The position numbers were made by a program, and so were the translations under genes. Of a stretch of DNA of 64,000 bases, positions 33,496 to 45,968 are shown one piece after another. The notes beneath the pieces are model-generated. The model saw only the letters and a program-made list of their open reading frames with translations. It searched no databases and was not told the origin of the DNA. Where the stretch lies: the NCBI GenBank assembly GCA_025201705.1, contig MU616652.1:1-64000 (forward strand). Reading direction: 5' to 3'. This DNA comes from Dissophora ornata. Its lineage: Eukaryota > Mortierellomycota > Mortierellomycetes > Mortierellales > Mortierellaceae. Every line of letters begins with the position of its first letter. Within the stretch, counting starts at the first letter, position 1.

Positions 33496-36471
33496 GTTAA
33501 TTGCAAAGCGCGCTGTTGATTGTTTGGTGTAGATAGGGGAGATATTGTCACTACGTGATTGTAGGCGAGAATAATAATAATAGCGCAAACACAAAACGTT
33601 CGATGTAGGGATATTCAGCTGTGATCGCCACGTTGTTCTAATGAGCAGGGGCAATAAGGAAGTACCGCTAGTGGAGATAGACTATCCCATACTCTCGGTC
33701 TGATCGAGAGGCGAAGGTTGCAATGAGGGAACCCCACGCGCGATGTTATTGGTTGGCCTGGAATCGAAATTGTATAGCGCCCGTAGACGACGCGTGTTGT
33801 CTATGGATGTCGACTAGTGGGGGATTTTTTTTGCATGTTCTTGTTTTTAGTGCGATAGAGAAGTCGTTCCCACAATCCTGTTGGGCCGCATGGTCACAAA
33901 TCTTGCCCCTCTCTTTGCCCATGTCCACAAAAAAGATTACACATCCTCAGCCATTGCTCCAATACCATCACTAGCATTGTTTACCCCTGAGAGGAAAGAC
34001 AAAGAGGGTACTTCTGTTCTGTCCTCTCATGCGTTGCCTTGCATTTGCTTCACCCATGACATCCGTTCTCCCCCCTCTCTTCACCAGCCCTATTCTATCG
34101 CAGTGTGAGTATTTTTACTGTGCTACTGTTCAGTCGTTCTTGCTGTTGTTGTTTCTTTTTGCTTACTTTGCGCATACATCAAATATACCGTCTTCGATGC
34201 TGCATGCGCTGTTTGCCTTTTTTAAACTCTACTACAAAAACAACAACAAAACCAACAAAACCAACAAAACATGGCAAGAACAAATTGTCAACAAAGGGTG
34301 TGTGATTATCTGCTTTCGAATGGTCCAAAAGGATAGGCGTATATCCGTGAGAGAGTCGGTTCAAAGAATGGGAAGAACAAAGGCCATGTATACGGTACAA
34401 AGAGCGAGGAGTTGGCAATCTTCTGCTCTCCCACGGCATTCTTGGCCTTTCACCACTATTTTCCAAGGAACAAAAAAAAAAAAAAAAAAAAAAAAGGTTA
34501 CCGCTTAATAAAACGGATCGGGTCCTCGGGGCAATTTCCAGCAACAACATCATAAAATCCAGCGAAGGACGAAAAAGGTCTCTGTGGCCACGCTGGTGAT
34601 ACAAGTCTGAATAAGAGCCATCACTTGAGTGACAAATCGGACCCTTTTTTCCTTTCTGTCCGACGGCAGTTTTTCTGAATAAAAAGCATGTTTTCTCTCT
34701 CCTAAAAGTAAAAGAAGTAACTCCTTGACTCCTTTGGGCGATCGAAGGCTCGCCTCTTGTGGAAAACGGAAGTCATTTCTGTGAGTTATAGAAGACAGAG
34801 TGGACGTCATGAAACAGACGATGGGTTCATTTGCTTTCGTGCTTGTTTGTCAACGTTTTCTAGGACCTTGGAAGGCAAATCACTAGCGCTGCTCTCCTCA
34901 CAACAATCTACTGCAGCAAATTCAATACAAATGGAAAGGGAGGGAAAGACGCGCGTGGTTGTATGCATCGGAGCCGAGAGCGCGAAAGAGAAGTGTGGAG
35001 AACAGTAAGATGCGGCAGAGAGTTCTGGCTAGTCGTCGAGGGACAGCATTAGTTACTTATTTGTAATCCGAGGACGATCGTCCTCTAAACGGGAAAAAAT
35101 AAAATCGTGCTGCACAATAAAGCGAATCAAGATCTGCACGCCATCATCCTTGCTTCAAGTCTGTCGGGCAAAACAAAGCAAGGGCGAGTCAGGCTGCAGC
35201 TTAAGCAGATGCTGAGATGAGCACACCGTCCCGTCCTTTCAAGGATGACGCTCTCGCACTCTTTCCACAACCACGCGTGTCCGTACTGCATTCGCCTATC
35301 CTTGGCCAGTTTGTTGCAAACTAAATTGCTTTCTGCCTGTGCCTCCCAGCGCACTACTTCCGTCTTGTACGCCCCCTTTCTTTTTTTCTTCCCTCTGTTG
35401 TTGCACCCCTGGACCTGCTGGAATTCCCTCGACTTGGGTCTTTTGACTTTGTCTCCTCCCCTTGGACTGCATGTGTACCTGGACGGCGTATCCTCGCTTG
35501 CCCGAAAGACGGATTTCCCGTATCTGTAGCGCGTTCGAGTGTTCTGCTCTCGACCGTTTGTACTCGCTCCTCCGTGCGCGCGAAAACAGCTCTGTCTCTT
35601 GTCCTTCTGTACTCTCTGCGCTCTCTGCGCTCTCTGCACTCCCTCCCTCGCTCCCTCCACCCCACGCCTCCTTTCACTCGATCTTGTCTTTGTGCCCTCC
35701 CTTCATCTATCCCCTTCATCTTCACACATCCACAACCGTCGCCCTCCAGCGTCCTCTCGAGCGTCTCGCCTCCCGTCCCTTTGTCAGACTGTCCCTGGCA
35801 TCTCATTCCCAACTATTTGCCATCCTTACAGAGTCCCCTTCTTTCTTATTGGTATTGCTGTCGTTCCCCCTCTCCTCCTCCTCCTCATATAGCTCTCCTC
35901 TCGCTCTTTCCTCCCTCCTCCCTCCTCCCTTACTTCTTTCTCACCCGCATTCGCACTCTCTCTCGTGCTCTCGCTCTCACTCTCTTGTCCTTGCCCGTTC
36001 ATTCCATATTGCGGTCCCCTCCTTTGTGCCCCGACAATTGCACCACCTATTCTTCTCTGGCTCTTGTGCTTTTCTCTTCTTTTCACGTCGATACTGATCA
36101 TCCTTTGCCAGACACCACTCTCTTCCTACACTTGGCCCATCCCCCTGGTTCGATCTGCGAATCTCTGAGTGTATTGTGTCATTGATTCCACACACCATCC
36201 GCTGCTGCCCACAGGTTGTCCTTCCAGTCCACCCACTATAAATAACAAAAAACGCTCCAAACAAACAATCCTTCGACTGAAAGGAAAAAAAAAAAAAAAG
36301 TACAACGTTGTATTCTTCTCCCCCCCTTTCCTCCCATCGACATCCGACCTTCTCTTCTTCTTTTCCTTGTTCTTCGCATTGCCCTCCTCACACTTGTCAC
36401 CGTTGCGCCCAACCTTGGTTTGGTAGCACCGTCTCCCTCTCTCCTTCCATTGTTTTCATTGCGATCCGCCC
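33496..36471. other. Non-coding region of about 3 kb
   Basis: RING gene 3' end, a run of 24 A at 34472-34495, and almost 1 kb of strongly CT-rich sequence (about 35450-36470) leading to the BUB2 start. The open frames in the CT-rich part are composition artefacts. No supported gene. Confidence 0.5.
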
Positions 36472-39400
36472 ATGGAGAGTGCATACAAACCAGTGGTGGT
36501 TCTATTAGACGGTCTCAATCCAACAGCCTCTCGTCGTTTTACCCCTCTCCTTTCCCCTCTTCCTTCCAACAGGACAATGCGTGCTGCAACAGCGGGATTC
36601 GAATCAACATTCCAGCAACAACTCTGTGACCCCTCTGCCGGATCTCCCATTGAATCCGTCGTGAGCCCAGAGCACCGGCTCAAGAGCCGGCTGCAAAAGT
36701 TCATCAGGATCCCGCCCAGTGTCGCCCAGACACACACGCGCATGACCACCATCAGACTCGGCTTTCGCGTCAACAGGAGGAAACAACGAGCGGCTGTGAC
36801 CGCCGCGTTGTCGCCAAAGACCGCGTCGCCTTTTGCACCGAACAGCACAGCCACCGTAGAAGACTCGATATCGTCGTCTCCGGAAGCACTGGCGGCACTA
36901 GCAGCCCTCGGGGCACTAGAGCCAAAGCCAAGGCACGAGGAACTCCACCACAGAAACAGCAACAGCAGCACCAGAAGTGGTAGCACCAAGCACGAGAACT
37001 ACAGCTACGGGTTCGACAACGACAGTAACCACGACGGCGACGACGAAGGCGAGAGCGAGGCAGTACCAATGCCCCCTCGCGAGGGCTTTACTGTTGCGTA
37101 CTCGCTCTTTGCCAAGGTTAAGGCCAGGGTCTTGCACAACAATCGCCCTCAATTTCAACAATCCCTCGCCAAATCGCACCCCTCCGAGGAAAGTGGTAGT
37201 AGTAGCCAAGAAGAAAGCGCTGCTAGTAAAGGATCGAGCAGCGACGCAACCGAGGTGGAGAGCAATGCGAGCAACAGCAACCCTTGCACCCTCTCTGCGG
37301 GTACTTTTGGAAACATTGACAGCCATGATCTCGCAAACGACAGCGATGGCACAGTGACAGATCTGGACGACCCTATCACACGTGTGCGCCAGCGCAAGTA
37401 TTCACCCGGATCGCGACTCAGTAGTGTTGGGCCTGAAGAAGGCACAGTGTTGTCTTCATCCCCGATTGCTGCAGCGGACGCTCCGCATGCCGAAGCGATC
37501 GCACCAGAATTGCTTGAAGAAGTGACGGAGGTAGTAGCCAAAAACGCTGAGATCATCATTGACAGCGATCCGGAAGATCAGGGACAGGACCCCGTGGAGC
37601 TCTTTGAGCAGATTTTCAATCGGCAGCATCAGTCTGAGGATGCGATAGCAGCGTCGTTGCAGGAGTTGCGACAGTTGATTCTCGCATATGGTATTCCGGA
37701 ACAGGTAGGCACAGGTTGCGCTATTTTTTCATTTCCTGCGTTCTGTGCTCTGTCGTTTCTATGCTGCGAGGGCTGGCAGGGTGTGTATAGCAGAGAGATA
37801 CACCGATTCATTCATGCTGTCTGTCATTATGGTTCAAATCATCACCAACGACTTGCTATCCTTACCTTTTTTTGCGTGTGTCTGAGTGATATGTTGTCAT
37901 TGCGTTAATGATTGAGCTTGATAGTTCTGTTTAGCGCCCACCTTTTTTTCTTATTTTTGCAGCCGGATCACTGAACAACATTGTCTCTCAACGGTTCTGC
38001 TCTTTTTCTTACTTTCCTTTCGTGCATGATCCGAGATCCTTCTCTGCAAACATGTTTTTATGGCCCGTAGAGCAAAGCCCATTTGTCCAGTGTGTTTGTT
38101 CCGCTGCTCACTGGTAACTGGCTTGGGCCCACAGACCACACGGGCGTATGGTTGCACAAGGTCGTACTCATTCGTTTTTTTTCCTTCCTTCCCTTTCTTA
38201 CCACACTTTTACTCATGTTTATCTGGGGGTTCTTTTCTTTATATTTTTTTTGAGGGGAGGGGAGAGGAAGGGAGGGGAAGAGAGGATATCTATCACCCCC
38301 TCGTGGAATGGAATGGGCAAGAGGAAAATGAGCATTTGTTTATCACATCGGATCCTCTTCCTATGAGATAAAGATTAGGAGTTTTGTCCAGAGCTGTACC
38401 CTTGGAAGATGCAACTTTCCTGTTTTCCCTTTTTTTTATTCGAGGTCAATGCTTCCGTGGTACGACAGCAGAGTAGCGGTAAAAAAAATGAGGTGGTCAT
38501 TGCACTGCGTGAGATTTTTTTGTGTATTGACTTCGACTTTGTCCATGGATGAGGCAGACAATCGGATCAGAGTAGAATGACAAGAGTAGTGGCCCTCTGC
38601 TCAAGTGCAATCCATGTCTAATTGTTTTCTAACACGCGGTGTGATATCATTCATATACTTCCTATTCTTAGCCTGCGGTCACGCCCAAGACAGCATTGAT
38701 ACGGGGTAGGTGCTGGAAGTTACTTCTCGAGGTCCACCATGTCTCTGCACAGGAGTATGTCTCACTCGTCAAGCAAGGCAAGCCTGTGGAGTACGGCAAG
38801 ATTCGAAACGACACCTTTCGTACCATGGCCACAGACCGCAATTACACCACGGTGGTTGAGGAAGACAGTCTGATTCGAGTCCTCTGTGCCTTTGCCTGGA
38901 GCACACAAGGTAGATTATCAAAACAATCCCTTTTTGAACGATCACACGCCTCCTAAAAAAAAAAAAAAAAAACAATGGACGATGTGGAGGTGAATCTCAT
39001 CCTGTGCTTGCTCGTTCTTTTCTTTAGCTACTTCGGCTCAAGATACGGGTGTCTCATTCACATATGTGCAAGGGATGAATGTGCTGGCCGCTCCATTCCT
39101 ATACACAATGACCGAGGTGGAGGCGTTCTACTCGTACTCGAACCTTCTCAAGTATTGCTGTCCGCTCTATGTCCAGCCGGCCTTGCAGGGTGTTCATTGC
39201 GGTATCAAGGTAAGCATGCTGGCAGCACAACCTGATGGAGGAGAGGGATCTCTGAAAGCTTATCATACCTCTCTTCGCGGTGTATTCATGCATTTCATTC
39301 ATCCCCCCTTGTTAGCTGCTGGAAGAGTGCCTGTGTAAGATTGACCCAGAGCTGTACGATTATCTAAAGTCGAAGAGGCTGTCGGCTGAAGTTTATGCTT

Positions 39401-39944
39401 TCCCATGTAAGTATGAGGTGGTTTTTCTTGAATCCTCAGTGACCATTGACCGTTCAGAGCATGCATTTTAAATCCTTTTTTTGCGCTTGGTTGTGCTCTT
39501 GTGATGCATCAAAGCCGTGTTGACAATCTGCGCATGTACACCGCCATTGGAACAGGCCATGCAACTGTGGGACTTTTTGCTGGCCTGGGGTATTCACCTC
39601 AACATCATCTGCATCATTGCTCAGCTGTACCTTATTCGCGACGACCTCATGAGCCACACTAGGTATGCAAAACTAACCACGTTTTGTCTTTCCAGTTCTT
39701 GCCCCTATTTTTTTTGTGACATGCATGCTTACTTTTTTCTCCTTCTACTTTGCTTTCTCGTCTTGATTCATCGTGGGGGTCAACTGTTAGCCCAATGAAG
39801 CTGTTGCGAATCTTTCCAGACCTTGAAGCTGACAAGATTATTTGCGAGACGATCAGGATGGTCAAACTCTTGCCGGACGAGCTGTATGACCTCCTGGTCC
39901 GTCACCCATACGACCCCACCGTTGCGGAACAAATAGGTTATTGA
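36472..39944 (+). CDS. BUB2: TBC-domain GTPase-activating protein, BUB2/Cdc16 type, with long N-terminal extension, 681 aa
   Basis: Six exons (36472-37704, 38672-38909, 39028-39209, 39316-39406, 39515-39662, 39791-39944) join in frame to 681 residues. The C-terminal 290 residues match Bub2/Cdc16: the opening LQELRQLILAYGIPE, the arginine-finger segment IRNDTFRT (R461), the glutamine finger YVQGMN (Q505), and the final ILPDELYDLL-type helix. Bub2 with Bfa1 stimulates GTP hydrolysis by Tem1 at spindle poles and holds back mitotic exit or septation. Yeast Bub2 and fission-yeast Cdc16 are about 300 residues, so the first 390 residues here, Ser/Thr/Asp-rich and probably disordered, are an addition. 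Intron 1 is 967 nt, far longer than its neighbours. The ATG sits in a good context (GCCCATGG). Confidence 0.85.
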
Positions 39945-40386
39945 TCGTGATCTTCGTTTGCATTTTTCTTTCTTTCTTGACCTTTTTGTTTTATGTCTCG
40001 TTTTGCTCGTTATTGTATTTTCTCGTTTTGTTTTTTGTTCCTTGTGTATTTGTTCTGTCTTTTATTGTTTTCAGCTTGTTTTAGTATGCTTCTGCTCTAC
40101 TTTTGCCCTCATTGCCTCATTGTATTATCTAGAGTTGTTCCCGTATTTTGTTTTGTTTTGCGTTGTTGGTTGTTTTGTAATAGTCTATTCAAGCATTCAA
40201 GCTTTCTTTTTCTTCTGGCGTTGTACCATCAAATAAGTGATTTTGCATACAATAAACCCCCCCCCCCCCTTCATTGTTATATTGCACCGTAAACTGTTGT
40301 GTAATATTTGCTGTACAAGTTCTCGAAGGCTGCGGTGTGACATATGCTGCAGCATGCGAAATCTAGCTCTTCCCTAGTTTTTATTT
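39945..40386. other. Convergent 3' spacer between BUB2 and ZIM17
   Basis: A T-rich stretch of about 440 bp with AATAAA near 40249 followed by a C-run. No gene. Confidence 0.5.
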
Positions 40387-41280
40387 TCATTCTTGCTTCT
40401 TTGAGTGATCTAGCAGTTCCTGACTGGCCCTCATGCGCTCCTCCTCCTGCTGCAAAACATCTTTTGGAATCCACTCCAGCATCCCTTCAGCTGCCTTCTC
40501 CAGAGCCAGTTCTAAATCCGTCTTTGGTTTCTGGGTCCCATCCTCTATTGCTGCAGGGCTCCCTGTAGTAGTCCCTGCTGTCTCTACTTCTGATAGGTCG
40601 TTTCCGTCGGTGATCTCTCCATCCTTGACCAATTGATATCCCTTGGCCAATTTCTGCACAGTCTCTCCACGTTCTTTGACCAGATCCTCAACTGTGACAC
40701 CTCCGGTCCTGAACCAACCCAGATGGTCGGCAATCAAGTGGCGGTTCTTGCAGTGGTCGCATTGGATAATGACAACGCCGTGTTCGTAGGCGTGTTTGGA
40801 CATGGTCTTGTGCGACCGGTTGTTGCAGACCGTGCAGGTGAATCCGATTAGCATCCGGGCCTTGGGATCGCGGTTTGGGGGGATTGGGTTGGTATGCTGG
40901 GGCTGGATATGGCCGTCGAGGGTTGAGGACGAAGCGGGACTTGAGGCCTCCTGAGGTTCCTTGCGGTCTTTGTGGCTGATATCTGGTGATGGAGGGAGGC
41001 TCGGATCGTGGCGCTGTTGTTGGTCGAAGGTGCGGACAGAGACATGGTACGGGCGAAGGAAGTGGAGTGTTGATCTGCTGGGAGTTGAGAAATCTACCAG
41101 CGAGCGAGCATGGCTCTTGGATGGTCTCAGGTGAAGGAGGTTCGAGGGATAGTTTTGGATCGGGACAGAATGGTTACCAGTGACGCTGCTCAGATATCGG
41201 CATGGTGGGGCTGCGCGGGAGAGAGACGAGGAGATTGAGCGCGCAGCGCCTTGTGCGGTTCTGACGAATGGAGATCTCAT
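40387..41280 (-). CDS. ZIM17: DNL-type zinc-finger mitochondrial Hsp70 escort protein, 297 aa
   Basis: A single-exon gene. The start was set at 41280 because the next residues (MRSPFVRTAQGAARS) form a classic Arg/Ser-rich mitochondrial presequence; the frame stays open further upstream into the neighbour. The zinc site is C149-x2-C152 and C174-x2-C177, followed at once by NRHLIADHLGWF, the DNL-family signature. Tim15/Zim17/Hep1 proteins keep mitochondrial Hsp70 soluble in the matrix and support protein import and Fe-S assembly. The linker before the finger (about 60-140) and the C-terminal 90 residues are low-complexity. The protein is longer than yeast Zim17 (about 174 aa). It is divergent from the PRELI gene, 331 bp apart. 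Confidence 0.92.
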   Translation of the reverse strand: MRSPFVRTAQGAARSISSSLSRAAPPCRYLSSVTGNHSVPIQNYPSNLLHLRPSKSHARSLVDFSTPSRSTLHFLRPYHVSVRTFDQQQRHDPSLPPSPDISHKDRKEPQEASSPASSSTLDGHIQPQHTNPIPPNRDPKARMLIGFTCTVCNNRSHKTMSKHAYEHGVVIIQCDHCKNRHLIADHLGWFRTGGVTVEDLVKERGETVQKLAKGYQLVKDGEITDGNDLSEVETAGTTTGSPAAIEDGTQKPKTDLELALEKAAEGMLEWIPKDVLQQEEERMRASQELLDHSKKQE

Positions 41281-41611
41281 GGGGGAGGTTCGAGGGAGAG
41301 AACGGGATGTCAGCGTGCGATGGGTGAACTGTGCGCAGACGGGGCGATGAGCGATGGACGTTTTCTTTTGTCTTCTTTTTGGCAGCCCGAAACACAAGTC
41401 ACGGCTCGCACAACACTGCTCGAGTGCTACCAGAAAAGCAATTTTCAGTTCGCTTCCGTCGCTTTGGTCTTGTCCACTGGATCTCACCCGCCACTCGCTC
41501 CCGTCATCCCCCTCCCATTGCCACCACCGCCCCCTACCCCGCTGCCGTGAAGCAATCCGCCCCTCCTTCTTGTTCCTGAGAATCCCCTTTCCGAAACAGC
41601 CCCCTGTAGCC
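41281..41611. promoter_or_regulatory. Shared divergent promoter of ZIM17 and the PRELI gene
   Basis: 331 bp separate two divergent start codons. No TATA box is evident; the plus-strand leader is C/T-rich. Both flanking products are mitochondrial. Confidence 0.6.
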
Positions 41612-42535
41612 ATGGTCAAGTTTTATCAGCACACATCCTCCTTTGAGCATGCCTGGGACAATGTCACCTATGCATTCTGGCTCCGCTACCCAAACCCGTT
41701 CGCATCACATGTCGTCGGATGCGATGTGATTGATCGCCAGGTTGATCCCGAGACCGGTGTGCTCCGCACCACACGACTGATCCTCAAGCAAGGCGTCCTG
41801 CCTCGGTGGGGGCGACATGTATGTCCCCTCGATCTTGTTTCCCACCCCTGCTTGTTCGTTGGAGTCTTTCTTTGTGTGATCGAACATTGGTTCTAACCGC
41901 CTTGTTCTTTTGCGTCGTGCACTCTTCCTATCGACAAAACAGATGATCAAGAACCCTGATGCGTATATCATCGAAGAGTCCGAGGTCGACCCACGGACAC
42001 AGACCATGGTCACCAGAACCAAGAACCTGAACCACGTGAGGGTGATGCAGGTCGAGGAGACCCAGACCTTCACTGTGCACCCGGAGAACTCGAAATGGTA
42101 CATAAAAATTCCACAGTGTTGTGTGAACTTGGTTGTCTCTCGTGCAATTTTGGTGCGCAGACGAAAGCGGGACAGACGGGATTACGTTTTTTCCTTTTTG
42201 AATAACCTTCTGCTGTCAACGCTGGGATGCACAAACCAATTATGTTCACGCCATCTGATTCACTATCGTCTGATCAATCCTCTACATAACTCTTAACCTC
42301 TACATACCTCTCGCCCATGAACAATAGGACGCAAGTCAAGACAGAGGCAAGGATCATCAGCGAGCTCCGATGGGGCTTGACAGGAAGGGTCGAATCCTTT
42401 GGCATCAACAAGTTCATGGATAATTCGGCAAAGGCAAGGAAAGGCATGGCCCATATTTTGGAGAGGCTGCGTCATAATGCTGCATTGGCCGCAACACCCG
42501 TAGCAGCCGCGGCAGGGTCTCCTGCCGACTGTTGA
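41612..42535 (+). CDS. UPS1: PRELI/MSF1-domain phospholipid transfer protein (UPS1/PRELID1-like), 189 aa
   Basis: Three exons (41612-41818, 41943-42097, 42328-42535) join in frame to 189 residues. The PRELI domain fills residues 1-170: N-terminal MVKFY, then FWLRYPNP, LPRWGR, and the central LNHVRVMQVEE segment, all characteristic of PRELID1/Ups1. With Mdm35, Ups1 carries phosphatidic acid across the mitochondrial intermembrane space for cardiolipin synthesis. The RYPNP and NHxRxMxVEE segments favour Ups1 over Ups2/3, but this is by recollection of the family. The last 15 residues are Ala-rich and not part of the domain. AATAAA occurs near 42823. Confidence 0.9.
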
Positions 42536-42922
42536 GAGAACCTGCCGGAACACCGACCAAGTTTGAGAGTGGAGATGGTGTAGTCAGCAGCAGTGGTGCT
42601 GAAGCCTCGGGTCGTGCCAGGACGAGGTGACAATCTCTGTCTGTCCACACCCACCTCGCGGTGCGTTTCCCCATGTATTATATTATTTTCCCTTCTCGTG
42701 CATCGCGTGGGTTCGGGTCGAGATAGGCGATCCCTATCCCTGCCTGTATTGCCGTATTGTCCTGTTTGATCTCGCAGATCTTGGCAACGACAGAAAAAAA
42801 AAACGCATTGTTGTCTTTGTTTGAATAAATAAACATCTTGTAACATACCATATCTATCGTTGTTGATGAAAACTGTTTATGAAATGGGTAAAAAGAGCGA
42901 CGATGACTCTGAGCTGTATGTT
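42536..42922. other. Convergent 3' spacer between the PRELI gene and CRS1
   Basis: 387 bp between two stop codons. Nothing beyond 3' flanks is visible. Confidence 0.5.
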
Positions 42923-45900
42923 TTACGCAATAGTGCCCTTGGCCTTCTCGGCCAAGTAATCCTCGTGCAGTTTCTTCTGTACCTCCCACTCCTTCGTCAA
43001 CTTCTTCTTCCTGCTCTTTGGCAGCTCTTGCCCTTCCTTATCCGTCAAAGGAATACCCGTGCCTTCCTCAAACGATCCATACTCGCTAGCGCCAGCACTC
43101 TGCTGGAACATCTCCAAGTGAGACACCTTTCCCTTCTCCAACTTGGCCAGACGCGCCGCCTCCTTGGCACGAGCTGCCTCCTCCTTTTTCGCAGCCTTCT
43201 CAGCAGCCTGCTGGATCTTCGCCTGACGCTGGGCAGCCAGTTCCTCGGCGGGGATGAACTTGATCAGTGCCTTGCCGTCCTCGCGATCATCCAACGACAC
43301 GCCCAAGCGCTCCAGATCCTCATCGCGCAGCTTGTCCGACAAAGCAAGAATGTCCTGTGCGGGGCGACCCTCACGGGTATAGGCACGGACTGTGTCTCGG
43401 AAGGTCGAGAGCACTTGGAGATAGGGCATAGCGACATCCTCAGCCGACACACCTGCAGCACTGCCCTGGGCACTAACGAAGCCAACGGGCTCGGCCACGA
43501 TGACATCTAGACCAAAGGTCCTGAGAATTTTGCTAACATACTGCGCGACCTTGTTCACAACGTCGACATTCAGATTCCTGCCAGCATCCTTGACGTAAAC
43601 GTTAGTGCGCGAGACCAAGGCAAGTAGCTCGGACATGGCATTGGGCGTGTTGATCGAGTCGCAAAGGGCTGCGTGAACGGCATTTTGCTTCTCCTTCAGG
43701 GCCGCGATCATGTCGAGTTCAAGGCGACGGAAGTTATGTGTTCCAGTCGATTCCAAAGTAGTGTGCTTGGCCTCTGCAATCATGGCCTTTGAGTTCACAA
43801 AAAAGTTCTATTTTATCCAAAAAAATACAAGACGTGTTAGCAGCTGAATAAATGGACGAAGCACTTCGTCGACTTCATAATTTAATCCGGGTTAAAAAAG
43901 AGAAACTTACGTTGAACGTGTTCTCAACGCCAATGGCCTCACCCATACTGGTCTCCCTGAAGTCAACACCAGTATCCCACTGGTGAAGCAAGAGGAAAAA
44001 GCGAAGCTGGCGAGGCGTGTACTTTTCCAATGCTTGCTATAAAGCAGTTTCAACAAAATGCAACAATGTTGAAATGTCAGTAACTAATCCACGGTGGTAT
44101 ATATCAAACAAGGTAAGAGCATGCTTGCATACCTGAATAGAGATAAAGTTCTTCAAGGACTTGGACATCTTCTGTCCCTCAACGTTCAAGTGTCCGCAGT
44201 GCGTGAAATAGTTGACCCACTGATCGCACTGGTGGTAAGCCTCCGACTGAGCCAGTTCGTTGTCGTGATGCGGGAAAGCAAGGTCGATTCCTCCAGAGTG
44301 AATATCCATGCCGCTGCCCAGAATCTCTGAAGCCATTACAGAGCACTCAATGTGCCATCCAGGGCGACCAGGACCCCAAGGTGAATCCCAAGCGGGCTCT
44401 CCAGACTTTGAAGTCTTCCAGAGCGCAAAGTCCATGCTTGACTTCTTTCCAGACAACTTGATACCAAGAGAGCCTTCTGACTCCTCCATCAATGCGGCAT
44501 CGCCCTTGGACCACGGAGCCAGCTTGGCATAGTGGTGACCATCTTTACCATCGAATGCTGCGGTGTCAAAGTACACAGATCCTTCGGCTTCGTAGGCATA
44601 TCCGTTGCTGATAATCTTTTCCACAAACGCTACAATCTCGGGGACGTACTCACTCACACGTGTCAGAACATCGGGACGGCGCACGCCCAAGCGATCCATG
44701 TCCTTGAAGAACTCTCCTTCCCAGAAGGCAGCCAAGTCCCTAAAGACCTTGCGGTCACTCACAGTATGCGACAGTTCCTTGTCTAGCAGGTTGGATAGCG
44801 TCGTCTTGTTGGCTTCGCAGAACGCAGCTGCATCCGTTGTCGAAGGAGACTTCTTGGCCAGATCGATCGAGTTGAATGCCTCCTGAAGAGCCAAAAAGTG
44901 CATGGGGAATTTGGGGTGAGCGGCTGCGAGGGTAGCTTTCAGGGCAGAATCCTTGCTGATCTTTTCGGAGAAGGTTGCCCATTGGTCAACTGCGGACGCA
45001 TCAATGGGCTTGAACTCTGACTCTGCATAAAGCTTCCAGGCCTCTTCGGCCTTGGCAATCACCTCGGGCGTCACGGTGGAGGTGGCAGCCTTGAAGTTGC
45101 TAAAGAGATGGTTCTGGCGGGCGCGCTTGATGATCTATTCTCATTGTCAATGAGCCATTCAGACAGAGACAACACAGAATTTATCAGATCAAGGGCTAGG
45201 CAGAGAGAAATCGTCGATGAATACCATGCTTATGTCTATAGCGCTATTACCTTGTCGTCGATGTCGGTGATGTTTTCAACAAAGAGGACATTGTATCCAA
45301 AGTAGTCCTCGATGACGCGATGCAAGATGTCTAGCGTAACGTAGGTTCTGAAAACGGAACAAAGAACACGCACGCGATAAGCAATCTTTATGCCTCCAAT
45401 GTCTGCTTGAAAGCTCAGGGTTCCCCTCATGTCGTTTGTTCCTGCATTCTTACCTTGCGTGTCCAATGTGGGTAGCATCGTAAACAGTAGGACCGCAGGC
45501 ATACCAAGTGACCTGGTTGCCGTCCTTGGGGATAAACTCGGTCTAAACAACACAAGAGAGAGTTCGTCAATTTGTTTGCTCCCTTCAATTAAAAGAGTAT
45601 AAAGAGTGGTTGGGGTTTCTTGTACCTTGGTGCGGGTCATGGAGTTGTAGAGCTTGAGCTTGGGCACAGGCTTGCCCTCGGGCAGGCGCCATGGTGGCTG
45701 CTTACGCGAGGCAGTGGCGGGAGCAGGGGATCCGGACATTGTGGCAGATAGGATTCTATTGTAGCAGGTGGAGTGGTGGCGTTGTTGCGGCTGTTGTTGT
45801 TGGAGAACTCGAACGAGATTCGGGCTGGTGGCTCTTCTCGATGCCGGTGAAAGAGCGAGAGAAGACGACGAGGACGAAGCGGCGCAGAAGAAGGGCAGGA

Positions 45901-45952
45901 AGGATCGGCGTTGAGGTTTGAGTGCGTGTTGTGCGATTGAGAAAAGAGGCAT
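42923..45952 (-). CDS. CRS1: Cysteinyl-tRNA synthetase, probable dual cytosolic/mitochondrial forms, 841 (or 770) aa
   Basis: Six exons (45952-45626, 45542-45454, 45347-45251, 45134-44133, 44036-43911, 43807-42923) join in frame to 841 residues. It is a class I synthetase: CGPTVYD, then HIGH at 134-137, the zinc-site region with HIECSVM and [15 protein letters not shown], and KMSKS at 493-497. The C-terminal 100 residues are Lys/Glu-rich coiled coil. It charges tRNA-Cys. The ATG at 45952 opens an Arg/Ser/Gln-rich leader without acids, like a mitochondrial presequence. The next in-frame ATG, at 45739 (MSGSPAPA), gives a 770-residue form close to the cytosolic yeast enzyme. No Met codon lies between them. 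A TATA-like box lies just upstream of the first ATG. Confidence 0.94.
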
Positions 45953-45968
45953 TGATTCGGTTGTGCCT

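Noticed and set aside
34472..34495. Run of 24 A considered as the tail of a retroposed mRNA
   Set aside because: No coding similarity or target-site duplication is visible beside it; homopolymer runs are common in this window.
35462..36185. Several open frames of 90-210 residues in the CT-rich stretch before BUB2
   Set aside because: Composition is only Leu/Ser/Pro/Phe from pyrimidine bias, with no domain pattern; this is promoter/leader sequence.
41281..41619. Upstream extension of the ZIM17 frame by 113 codons
   Set aside because: It would run into the PRELI start codon and puts the clear mitochondrial presequence inside the protein; MRSPFVRT is the better start.
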